Source of the DNA: Nitrospira sp. | Lineage (GTDB): Bacteria; Nitrospirota; Nitrospiria; Nitrospirales; Nitrospiraceae | DNA: 9,444 nt | NCBI GenBank assembly: GCA_029858925.1 | Contig: JAOUEB010000029.1 | Coordinates: forward strand, 1-9,444 | Direction: 5' to 3' | Part shown: positions 1-5,603 of the stretch, one piece after another | Numbering within the stretch: position 1 is the first letter of the stretch | Layout: the number at the start of each line of letters is the position of its first letter | The notes under the pieces: generated by a model | Seen by the model: the letters and a program-made list of their open reading frames with translations, nothing else | Database searches by the model: none | Told to the model about the DNA's origin: nothing | Made by a program: the position numbers and the translations under genes

Positions 1-1
1 G

Positions 2-94
2 CTGTCTCAAGAAGCAGCCCGCGCGATCTCCGCGTTCCTGATCCGTGCTGTGTCCATCCGGTCCATCCTATCACCAAGTCCACATTTCCTCTGA
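2..94 (+). CDS. Possible 3' end of an upstream gene (partial)
   Basis: One plus-strand frame is open from the window edge to a TGA at 92-94. It encodes about 30 residues beginning LSQEAARAISAFLIRAV, which has the alanine-rich amphipathic look of a protein's C-terminal helix. The stop lies just before the promoter proposed for the PilZ genes (116-143), a sensible gene boundary. C-termini of alpha/beta-hydrolase proteins can look like this, but no catalytic motif is visible, so that is only a guess. The fragment is short and could be chance. Confidence 0.3.
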   Translation: MSQEAARAISAFLIRAVSIRSILSPSPHFL

Positions 95-115
95 CGTACA
101 GCTCTCAGCTTTTTC

Positions 116-143
116 TCGACAATCCGACACACTGCGCTATACT
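116..143 (+). promoter_or_regulatory. Sigma-70-like promoter of the PilZ gene pair
   Basis: TCGACA (116-121, 5 of 6 to the -35 consensus) is followed after 16 bases by TATACT (138-143, 5 of 6 to the -10 consensus). The predicted transcript would start near 150 and leave a leader of about 40 bases before the GTG at 192. This argues against the far upstream ATG at 45, which would precede the promoter. Call by eye. Confidence 0.5.
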
Positions 144-191
144 TGCCACGTACGAATCTGTCAAAGGGCAAGAAGTGGAAAGGGACGGCTT

Positions 192-710
192 GTGAAATAC
201 CCTATTGCATCCAGCCTCCGTCATCGAGGCAAGGCGCTTGAGCTTGATGCGGCGCGCGAACTGGTCACGCTACTGGGGATCAATGGAGAGCCGATCGGCA
301 GTCTGTCGTGGGACTTCGTCATCGATCAGATCATGGCGTATCGCAAGTTGCCGGTTCAAAAAGAAGTCCGCTCCGAACCGCGGATCTCGCTGGCGTTTCG
401 GGTCCGCTATAACACCCCGGAAGGACAGCGATTCGAGAGTCGGGCGGGTGGTATCGGCGGCGGCGGCATGTTTATCGAAAGCCTCAAGCCGCTGCCTGTG
501 GGAACTAAACTGGCCATGGAGTTTTCGCTTCCGGAAAAGCCGGAAGAATGGCTTCCCACCAAGGGGGTTGTGGCCTGGGTTTGTCCGAAAGCCGATCAGT
601 ATACGTTTAGTCCAGGGATGGGAGTGCAGTTCACAGAAGTCCCGCAGGAGATTCGCGACCGGATTCTCGAGTTGGTGAAATCGGCGCAGGGGAAGGTTCA
701 GACAGCCTAG
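192..710 (+). CDS. PilZ-domain protein, first of a tandem pair
   Basis: 172 residues with a PilZ-like beta-barrel domain from about residue 58 to 155. It resembles the PilZ subfamily with the pattern PLPVGTxL...FxLP...GxVxWV...PGMGVxF. The first c-di-GMP-binding motif RxxxR is present as RSEPR (60-64). The second, normally D/NxSxxG, reads GIGGGG (87-92), so the Asp/Asn and Ser are both Gly. About 50 residues before the domain are conserved in the neighbouring paralogue (GKAL near 13-16; a Gly-x-x-Ser-Trp near 37-40). GTG 192 was chosen because GGAAAGGGA lies six bases upstream and because the N-terminus then aligns residue for residue with the next gene's MKCPVTST start. PilZ proteins usually sense c-di-GMP and act on motility, exopolysaccharide or transcription, but no partner gene is visible here. 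No signal peptide or membrane segment. Confidence 0.85.
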   Translation: MKYPIASSLRHRGKALELDAARELVTLLGINGEPIGSLSWDFVIDQIMAYRKLPVQKEVRSEPRISLAFRVRYNTPEGQRFESRAGGIGGGGMFIESLKPLPVGTKLAMEFSLPEKPEEWLPTKGVVAWVCPKADQYTFSPGMGVQFTEVPQEIRDRILELVKSAQGKVQTA

Positions 711-754
711 CCTCCTATGCCTGCGTTGTACATACAAGAGATCACATCACGAAC

Positions 755-1276
755 ATGAAATGTCCAGTCACCTCCACCGCAGGTCATCAAGGCAAAGCCC
801 TGATCGTCGATTCGGATCTTGAAACGATTACCGTGCAGGATACATCGGGTCTGGTGCTGGGCGATATTTCTTGGGGAGAGATCATAGAGCGAGTCCTTGC
901 CGGTGACGATGCTGCATTTGCCCATTGCCGTGCCTATCCGCGCGCTCCACTCGCCGTCAAAGTGCAGTGTGCGACGCCTGATGGGAAAAAATTTGAGAGC
1001 CTCACTAGTGGAATCGGCGGCGGCGGGCTGTTTATCGAAAGCAGTTCCCCGCTGGCGTTGGGAACGGAACTGTCTCTCGAATTCGCGCTGCCTGATCGTC
1101 CCTTGGAAAAACTGAGAACCAAAGCGAAGGTGGCCTGGGTTCGCCACAAACCGGAACGGTATCTCCTGTTTCCAGGAATGGGAGTGCAGTTTGTGGACAT
1201 CGATAGCAAGGCGCAAGATCTGCTCGTGGGGCTAGTCGAGGCGTTGAATCGGAGCCGGAGTCGCGATCAGTCCTGA
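755..1276 (+). CDS. PilZ-domain protein, second of a tandem pair
   Basis: 173 residues, similar to the preceding protein along its whole length, so the two arose by tandem duplication. RxxxR is kept as RAYPR (59-63). The second motif is again glycine-substituted (GIGGGG, 86-91, followed by LFIES). The PilZ C-terminal strand signature PGMGVQF is at 140-146. The gap to the first gene is 44 bases with no obvious terminator, so the two are probably cotranscribed. The Shine-Dalgarno is weak (AAGAG about 15 bases upstream of ATG 755). A short palindrome, CGATCAG-TC-CTGATCG (1264-1279), overlaps the stop codon but has no T-run, so I do not call it a terminator. The protein is expected to be cytoplasmic, and binding of c-di-GMP is uncertain because of the altered motif. 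Confidence 0.85.
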   Translation: MKCPVTSTAGHQGKALIVDSDLETITVQDTSGLVLGDISWGEIIERVLAGDDAAFAHCRAYPRAPLAVKVQCATPDGKKFESLTSGIGGGGLFIESSSPLALGTELSLEFALPDRPLEKLRTKAKVAWVRHKPERYLLFPGMGVQFVDIDSKAQDLLVGLVEALNRSRSRDQS

Positions 1277-1321
1277 TCGTATTGCGGTTTGCTTGCTCAC
1301 CGCTTGCCCACGGCGGGGGTC

Positions 1322-1476
1322 TTCCCGCGCAACCGATTCCAACACTGCGGTCATTGATAAGCAGCTCCGCCCGAACGTTTGCCCTGGAATCGTGCTGCCT
1401 CTACCTTTTCTGCGGACAGCCTGTCTGATACCTCTCGCTACGGCTTCCTACACTCTCGTGTTGGAATCGCGCGGAA
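1322..1476. repeat. Long-loop inverted repeat in a convergent intergenic gap
   Basis: CGATTCCAACAC (1334-1345) is exactly repeated in inverse orientation as GTGTTGGAATCG (1458-1469), with 112 bases between. Outside these arms the match continues with small indels: TTCCCGCGC (1322-1330) against GCGCGGAA (1469-1476). The element fills most of the 220-base gap between the convergent second PilZ gene and tatA. No open frame in the gap looks coding, and neither arm is followed by a T-run. It could be a decayed miniature element or a structured RNA; function unknown. Confidence 0.5.
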
Positions 1477-1496
1477 TTTCGAATGAGAAAGGGCAG

Positions 1497-2309
1497 TCAT
1501 GCGGGTTTCGGGGGATCTTCTTGAACCGCCGGCGGTTCCGTTGCGGCGTCAAGAGACTGTTGGAGTTCTTTGTGCGCGGCGTCCATTTCAGCCTGGATCG
1601 TACGCATCTCAGGATCGACGCTGTTGCGGATATCGGCCACCGCTTGGCGGAACGTGCGCAATGCGTCACCCATACCTTCACCGAGGCGTTGCATCTCGTC
1701 GGGAGCAACTCCAGACGGAGCTTGTCCTTCCTTGGCCTTCCGGGCGGCTTGTTGGGCTTGGACACGGGCCACCGCATCCTTGTTCACGATTGCCGAGGGA
1801 CGCTTGGCAGCAGGTTTTGTTTGGGCCCCCGGCGGCAAGGGGGGATATTGTGCACGGGCCGCTGGAGCGGGTGTAGCAGCACGTTCTTCCATCGATACTA
1901 CATGCTGGGCCGGCGCAGCAACAGCCTGTGGCGCTTGCTGTGGGGTGATACTCCGTGCGTAAGAGGACTGTGGCTCCGCCTTGTAGAGTAACGAAGCCGT
2001 TGTCCCAGGCGTCATTTCAGGGCCAGGAGTGTAGGGAACGCCGGGTTTGACCGCCGTGGCCGCTGTGCTTGTCACGGGACGCTGAATCGGCGTGGAAGCA
2101 CTCGGCTGAGAGTGTTCCGGCTGCGGAGCCGCGGTGTCCTGTTGGGGCTGAGTTTCGGCCGGCGGCGGGACCTCGTGGACTTCCTTCTTGAAGCCCTTGA
2201 GGGCCTTGCCGACGCCTTCGCCGATCTGCGGTAAGCGGCCTGCTCCGAAAATGATGAGGATAATAACCAGAATGATAATGAGCTCAGAAATCCCCATTGT
2301 CCCGAACAT
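1497..2309 (-). CDS. tatA: TatA-type twin-arginine translocase subunit with long C-terminal extension
   Basis: 270 residues. Residues 7-20 form the single membrane helix (ISELIIILVIILII). The TatA hinge FGAGRLP (21-27) follows, then the amphipathic helix IGEGVGKALKGFKKEV (29-44). The FG hinge favours TatA over TatB, whose motif is usually GP. Tat subunits of this kind form the pore-forming part of the export system for folded proteins with twin-arginine signals. TatA is normally 60-100 residues; here a Pro/Ala/Gln-rich linker (about 47-170) is followed by a charged helical segment. At 209-224 that segment repeats the amphipathic helix pattern (LGEGMGDALRTFRQAV) and continues as predicted helix to about 253. 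ATG 2309 was chosen because translation then begins directly with MFGTMGISEL, typical of the family, and GAGGT precedes it. The longer frame needs a TTG and adds ten unrelated residues. No tatC is in view. Confidence 0.85.
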   Translation of the reverse strand: MFGTMGISELIIILVIILIIFGAGRLPQIGEGVGKALKGFKKEVHEVPPPAETQPQQDTAAPQPEHSQPSASTPIQRPVTSTAATAVKPGVPYTPGPEMTPGTTASLLYKAEPQSSYARSITPQQAPQAVAAPAQHVVSMEERAATPAPAARAQYPPLPPGAQTKPAAKRPSAIVNKDAVARVQAQQAARKAKEGQAPSGVAPDEMQRLGEGMGDALRTFRQAVADIRNSVDPEMRTIQAEMDAAHKELQQSLDAATEPPAVQEDPPKPA

Positions 2310-2368
2310 GTCGACCTCGCTCACCTCAAGGCTGCACAAGAAACCTTGCCGATTCAGTAGACGGATTG

Positions 2369-2398
2369 AATCTAGCCGCCCCCTCCGCCGAGTGTCAA
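2369..2398 (-). promoter_or_regulatory. Sigma-70-like promoter of tatA
   Basis: On the minus strand a perfect TTGACA (2393-2398) is followed after 18 bases by TAGATT (2369-2374, 4 of 6). Predicted transcription start is near 2362, giving a leader of about 50 bases to the tatA ATG. An inverted repeat GATTCA/TGAATC (2351-2356 and 2367-2372) overlaps the -10 and start region and could be an operator. This makes tatA independently transcribed rather than dependent on the M24 gene upstream. Confidence 0.55.
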
Positions 2399-2447
2399 GA
2401 AAAGGAGGGCAGAGCGAGGTATGGGGAGAATACAGAGACAGCGGAAG

Positions 2448-3650
2448 TCAGAGAATGGGAACGATGTCGGTTTGGAGCGGTTCGCCATATACCAGCGCGT
2501 CCCGCTCCGACACATACACGTCGAGTTCGCTCCGGATGCCGAATTCCCCCGGAAGATAAATGCCTGGTTCGATGGAAAAACAGGTTCGAGGCATGAGACG
2601 CCGCCCGTCCTGTGTTTCCAAATTATCGATATTGGCGCCGTTGCCGTGGACTTCTTCACCGATGGAATGGCCGGTCCTATGGACGAAGAAGTCGCCATAG
2701 CCCGCTGTTCGAATGACGCTCCGGCACACATCATCGACTTCCCATCCAAAGGGAAAGCGGCCGGAGGTGACTTGTTCACGAACAAACAACAGCGCCGCAT
2801 CGCGCCCTTGCCGGACACAGTCGAAGATCATGCGCTGCTTTGCGGGCACCCGTTTCTCCGTGTAGCCGGTCCAGGTAATGTCGCCATAGACTGATCCGGG
2901 CTCGATCCGCTTGGCCCACAGATCGATCAACAACAAGTTCTCACGAGTGATCGGAGCAGAATCGGACTCGACCGGCCCATAGTGGGGATCGGCGCTATGG
3001 GCATCGACCGCTGCGATAGGAGGGCTGGACGTCGTCATGCCGGCATCATGAATGCGCGCAAGAATAAACTGTTGCAGATCGTATTCAGTCAGCGCGCGTT
3101 CCTTCGTAATCGACGCGGCGACATGCGCGAACGCGTCATCGACGATTTTTCGGAGCATCTCTGTGGCATACCGATGCGATTCCAGCTGTCGGTCCGTCCA
3201 AACCGCTTCAAAACGCTGCACCAGATCGGCGGATGTGACCACCTCGATCCCGAAGCTCCGAATCAAATCGATGGTGCCGGCATCCACTCTCGCTAGATAG
3301 GGAACGGCATTGAGGGGCGAATACTGCATGGCGATACGATGCCGGCCTCGCAGCAGCGATGAGAGTAACGCGCGCTGCTGTTCCCACGACACATACTGTT
3401 GGTCATGGCCAGGCAGCTCGTCCAATACATGCGGTTCGATCCGATGGAGTAGCTTGACCGGCTCCCCCGTCGCGGGAATCCAGTAGTACCAACGCCGCGT
3501 GACATGCCGTGCTGGATCGAGGAGCAGCACTCGATAGGCCAAGGGGTCGCTTCCACGAAAATCGTAGAAGAGCCATCCATCGAGCCCTTCCGTCTCACGG
3601 AGCGCACGTTGGATAGATGCCACCCGCTCGCCATGCATGGTCGTACTCAT
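2448..3650 (-). CDS. M24-family metallopeptidase (Xaa-Pro peptidase/prolidase-like)
   Basis: 400 residues. An N-terminal creatinase-like domain (about 1-150) precedes a C-terminal pita-bread metallopeptidase fold. All five expected metal ligands of family M24 are present: Asp243 (LIDLWAK), Asp257 (YGDITW), His328 (RTGHSIG), Glu361 (SIEPGIY) and Glu375 (RSELDV). An extra conserved histidine lies in DPHYGP (His223). Such enzymes use two divalent metals to remove residues next to proline from peptides or dipeptides in the cytoplasm. The DLWAK and DITW forms suggest a bacterial subgroup distinct from classical PepP or PepQ, so I give no symbol. Start is ATG 3650; an in-frame ATG at 3638 is a realistic alternative because neither has a strong Shine-Dalgarno. 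The enzyme probably acts in peptide turnover. It is divergent from the gene at 3734 and has its own candidate promoter. Confidence 0.9.
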   Translation of the reverse strand: MSTTMHGERVASIQRALRETEGLDGWLFYDFRGSDPLAYRVLLLDPARHVTRRWYYWIPATGEPVKLLHRIEPHVLDELPGHDQQYVSWEQQRALLSSLLRGRHRIAMQYSPLNAVPYLARVDAGTIDLIRSFGIEVVTSADLVQRFEAVWTDRQLESHRYATEMLRKIVDDAFAHVAASITKERALTEYDLQQFILARIHDAGMTTSSPPIAAVDAHSADPHYGPVESDSAPITRENLLLIDLWAKRIEPGSVYGDITWTGYTEKRVPAKQRMIFDCVRQGRDAALLFVREQVTSGRFPFGWEVDDVCRSVIRTAGYGDFFVHRTGHSIGEEVHGNGANIDNLETQDGRRLMPRTCFSIEPGIYLPGEFGIRSELDVYVSERDALVYGEPLQTDIVPIL

Positions 3651-3659
3651 AGGATCCGC

Positions 3660-3688
3660 ATCTTATCGTCGGGGGTGAAGGGCGTCAA
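3660..3688 (-). promoter_or_regulatory. Candidate promoter of the M24 peptidase gene
   Basis: On the minus strand TTGACG (3683-3688, 5 of 6) and TAAGAT (3660-3665, 4 of 6) are separated by 17 bases. The predicted start falls near 3653, only about three bases before the ATG at 3650, or about 15 before the alternative ATG at 3638. If real, the message is leaderless or has a very short leader. Confidence 0.45.
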
Positions 3689-3715
3689 TCGAACCCTGGT
3701 CCTCAGTGCGCATCA

Positions 3716-3724
3716 TGGTACAAT
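3716..3724 (+). promoter_or_regulatory. Extended -10 promoter of the 156-residue protein gene
   Basis: TGGTACAAT combines the TGn extension with a 5-of-6 -10 hexamer (TACAAT, 3719-3724). No good -35 is seen, which extended -10 promoters can tolerate. The predicted start near 3731 leaves only about three bases before ATG 3734. Confidence 0.45.
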
Positions 3725-3733
3725 GCGAGTCTT

Positions 3734-4204
3734 ATGACTCACGCGTCATCGCCGGAACTTGCATGCTATCGGGTCACGTTGTTCTTCGGACCGGAGCCGG
3801 TGGCGCAGGAATCGGGTGTGCAGGCCTGTGTGTTCAACGTCAAGAAGCGGAGCTGGAAAGCAGGCATCCAAGTCACCGTGGAAATCGGGCATGAGCAGCT
3901 GGCGCGCCTTCGTCACGAGGTTCGACTTGCGGATCGTCTGGCCGAAGTTCTGACGGCGCTTGCGCCGAATGAAGGCCCGGCCTATCACGAACGCGCGGGG
4001 GATCTGTTTGCTCAGGCCGTGACCTGGTGTAAACTTGATCTCTGCTTGCGAGCCGGCCTGACCCAGGTAAATCAGCGAATTCCGGCCGCTGACTTCATGC
4101 CCGAGCTGGATCAATCCATGGTTGCCCGCGCAGAGTACGTTGTCACCTACGTTTTGACGGAGCTGGACATCGCTCCCGATCACCCATCACGTTCATTTCG
4201 TTAG
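3734..4204 (+). CDS. Conserved-looking protein of unknown function
   Basis: 156 residues; I do not recognise the family. The first third looks like beta strands (CYRVTLFFGPEP, QACVFNVKKRSWKAGIQVTVEI). Most of the rest is helical (about 55-75 HEQLARLRHEVRLADRLAEV, then a helix around 92-110 and one around 125-143). There is no signal peptide, membrane segment or recognisable catalytic motif. Cysteines are at positions 11, 32, 99 and 103, without a metal-binding spacing I can name. ATG 3734 is the only reasonable start: no later start keeps the N-terminal strand, and an extended -10 sits just upstream. There is no Shine-Dalgarno, in keeping with a leaderless message. Codon use looks like that of its neighbours. 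It is divergent from the M24 peptidase and followed by a separate promoter region. Confidence 0.75.
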   Translation: MTHASSPELACYRVTLFFGPEPVAQESGVQACVFNVKKRSWKAGIQVTVEIGHEQLARLRHEVRLADRLAEVLTALAPNEGPAYHERAGDLFAQAVTWCKLDLCLRAGLTQVNQRIPAADFMPELDQSMVARAEYVVTYVLTELDIAPDHPSRSFR

Positions 4205-4225
4205 ATAGTTGAACCGGCAAGGGGG

Positions 4226-4281
4226 TTGCATACTTTGCATTCATAGAGAAATTTGTTATAAGGTCAACCGGTAGCATGCAA
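4226..4281 (+). promoter_or_regulatory. Promoter region with TTGCAT repeats upstream of the secreted protein gene
   Basis: An extended -10, TGT-TATAAG (4254-4262), lies 16 bases after TTGCAT (4235-4240), which can serve as a poor -35. The same TTGCAT occurs nine bases earlier (4226-4231), and its inverse ATGCAA lies just past the predicted start (4276-4281). The two direct copies and one inverted copy around the promoter suggest an operator for an unknown regulator. The predicted leader is about 60 bases. This would drive the 131-residue protein and the hydrolase behind it. Confidence 0.45.
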
Positions 4282-4332
4282 TAGTTTTTCTATCGTTCTT
4301 GGTTTCGCGCAGCAGCGGAAGGAGGCAGCTCA

Positions 4333-4728
4333 ATGAATAGGTCCGGAGGTTATCGTCGACTCCCTCTCGTCACGTGGTTCATGGCGGCGTTGCTCTTTTC
4401 CATCGTCACAACGCCGGCCTGGAGCCAGGTTTCGGCTTCAGATCAGCAGCAAGGAACGGCCTCTGGTGCCGGCATGCAAGTCGCATCGGCGGTGAGCACG
4501 ATCCTGTACTTCCCATTCAAAGGAGCGTTTGCGATCGGTGGAGCGATCGTCGGCGGCCTTGCCTACGCTTTCTCAGGAGGCAGCGAACAAACAGCGAAGA
4601 GCATCTGGATCCCCAGCATGTACGGCACCTACGTCATCACACCCGAACACTTGACGGGCGACCGCCCGGTGCGTTTCCTGGGAGTAGCCGCCGACAGCGA
4701 ATACCAGGCGGCAGAACCAGTCCAGTAA
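4333..4728 (+). CDS. Secreted protein with glycine-zipper-like hydrophobic segment, function unknown
   Basis: 131 residues. A clear Sec signal peptide is visible: basic n-region ending in RR (8-9), hydrophobic core LPLVTWFMAALLFSIV (10-25), and a likely cleavage site near PAWS-Q (29-32). The mature protein starts with a Gln/Ser-rich stretch. It then has a hydrophobic segment with regularly spaced glycines (KGAFAIGGAIVGGLAYAFSGG, 63-83, minus its first residues). It ends with a conserved-looking polar part (IWIPSMYGTYVITPEHL, 91-107, then DRPVRFLG). Glycine zippers of this type can insert into or pack against membranes, so a periplasmic or outer-membrane-associated role is likely. I cannot name the family. 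The start is secure: AAGGAGG (4319-4325) stands seven bases before ATG 4333. The stop is one base before the next gene's ATG, so the pair is an operon and possibly translationally coupled. Confidence 0.8.
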   Translation: MNRSGGYRRLPLVTWFMAALLFSIVTTPAWSQVSASDQQQGTASGAGMQVASAVSTILYFPFKGAFAIGGAIVGGLAYAFSGGSEQTAKSIWIPSMYGTYVITPEHLTGDRPVRFLGVAADSEYQAAEPVQ

Positions 4729-4729
4729 C

Positions 4730-5470
4730 ATGAAGCCTGTGATCGGCGTGACGCCGGACTTCAATGCCGGTGACAGGCTAGATATGGGCGGACAGGAGCC
4801 CACCTACTTTCTCAGGGCCCGCTACATCCGGGCCATCGAAGAGCTTGGCGGCATTCCTCTCATCCTCCCCCTTGTGGCTGCGCCGGCTGCCAGGCGGAGG
4901 CTCCTCGACGGAGTCGACGGGCTTCTCCTCACCGGCAGCGGTCCAGACCTTCCTCCACGTCTCTACGGCGAACGTCAACGGTACAAATTTCCACTCGTAA
5001 GTGAGCGGCGGACTGATTTTGAACTTGATCTGGTCAGCCAGGCCAGAACCCGTGATCTTCCCCTGTTGGGGATTTGCGGAGGCATGCAGACAGTCAACGT
5101 TGCGTGCGGCGGAAGCCTATTCCAGGATATTTCCTCGCAAGTTCCGACTGCGCTGGACCATAGGCAACAGAAAAAAGCGATTCATGTGTCTCATCCGGTC
5201 ACGGTGACACCCAATAGCTTGCTCCAGAAAGTCGTCGATCGCGTGATACTGATGGTGAACAGCTCCCATCATCAGTCCGTCAAACTGGTCGCGCCGTCGC
5301 TTGTTGCGAGCGCCATCGCTTCCGACGGAATTATCGAAGCGATTGAATCACCCAAACACCGGTTTCTGTTGGCTGTTCAATGGCACCCAGAATTTCTCTT
5401 CGAGCGCCACGCGGCCCATCGGCGGCTGTTCGATGCCCTGCTGCGGGCTGCACGACGGACCCGCGCATGA
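4730..5470 (+). CDS. Gamma-glutamyl-gamma-aminobutyrate hydrolase family protein (peptidase C26, PuuD-like)
   Basis: 246 residues, the usual length for the family. The class I glutamine-amidotransferase catalytic triad is visible: nucleophile Cys116 in LLGICGGMQ (112-120), and His219 and Glu221 in VQWHPEF (216-222). The family signature NSSHHQSVK is at 177-185, and the N-terminal MKPVIGVTP strand and the LLLTGSGPD turn (65-73) are typical. Members hydrolyse gamma-glutamyl amides, for example gamma-glutamyl-GABA in putrescine breakdown, in the cytoplasm. The true substrate here is unknown because no other puu-type gene is seen. The gene starts one base after the preceding stop and has no strong Shine-Dalgarno of its own, which suggests translational coupling to the secreted protein gene. 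An amino acid permease follows after 133 bases, which fits amino acid or amine salvage. Confidence 0.9.
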   Translation: MKPVIGVTPDFNAGDRLDMGGQEPTYFLRARYIRAIEELGGIPLILPLVAAPAARRRLLDGVDGLLLTGSGPDLPPRLYGERQRYKFPLVSERRTDFELDLVSQARTRDLPLLGICGGMQTVNVACGGSLFQDISSQVPTALDHRQQKKAIHVSHPVTVTPNSLLQKVVDRVILMVNSSHHQSVKLVAPSLVASAIASDGIIEAIESPKHRFLLAVQWHPEFLFERHAAHRRLFDALLRAARRTRA

Positions 5471-5522
5471 TGCCCACACGATCACCTGCGCGACGTGGAT
5501 GCCGCCCGCATTCGACCTTGCC

Positions 5523-5531
5523 TGCTATACT
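5523..5531 (+). promoter_or_regulatory. Possible extended -10 promoter of the permease
   Basis: TGC-TATACT has the TGn extension and a 5-of-6 -10 hexamer (TATACT, 5526-5531). No convincing -35 is found 15-19 bases upstream. The predicted start near 5538 would give a leader of about 65 bases before GTG 5604. It suggests that the permease can be transcribed separately from the hydrolase gene. Confidence 0.4.
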
Positions 5532-5603
5532 TGCTTCCAAATTGAGCTTCGGACCATTGATCCCATCGCAGCCGATCTCACCACGCCTGATACAGGGAAC
5601 TTC

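Noticed and set aside
45..191. Longer N-terminus for the first PilZ protein starting at ATG 45
   Set aside because: It would begin before the promoter at 116-143, its extra 49 residues look non-coding, and the paralogue aligns from GTG 192, which has a ribosome binding site.
1264..1279. Palindrome at the end of the second PilZ gene as a rho-independent terminator
   Set aside because: The loop is only two bases and no T-run follows.
1313..1328. GCGGG/CCCGC hairpin after the second PilZ gene as a terminator
   Set aside because: Five-base stem without a following T-run on either strand.
1293..1991. Long plus-strand open frame opposite tatA
   Set aside because: It is antisense to a clear tatA, its protein has no plausible domain, and it is explained by the high GC and codon bias of the real gene.
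2310..2339. Upstream TTG start for tatA
   Set aside because: It adds ten residues unlike any TatA N-terminus, while ATG 2309 gives the family start directly with a ribosome binding site.
5301..5603. Upstream extension of the permease frame
   Set aside because: It overlaps the C26 hydrolase in another frame and lacks membrane or family character; GTG 5604 has a good ribosome binding site.
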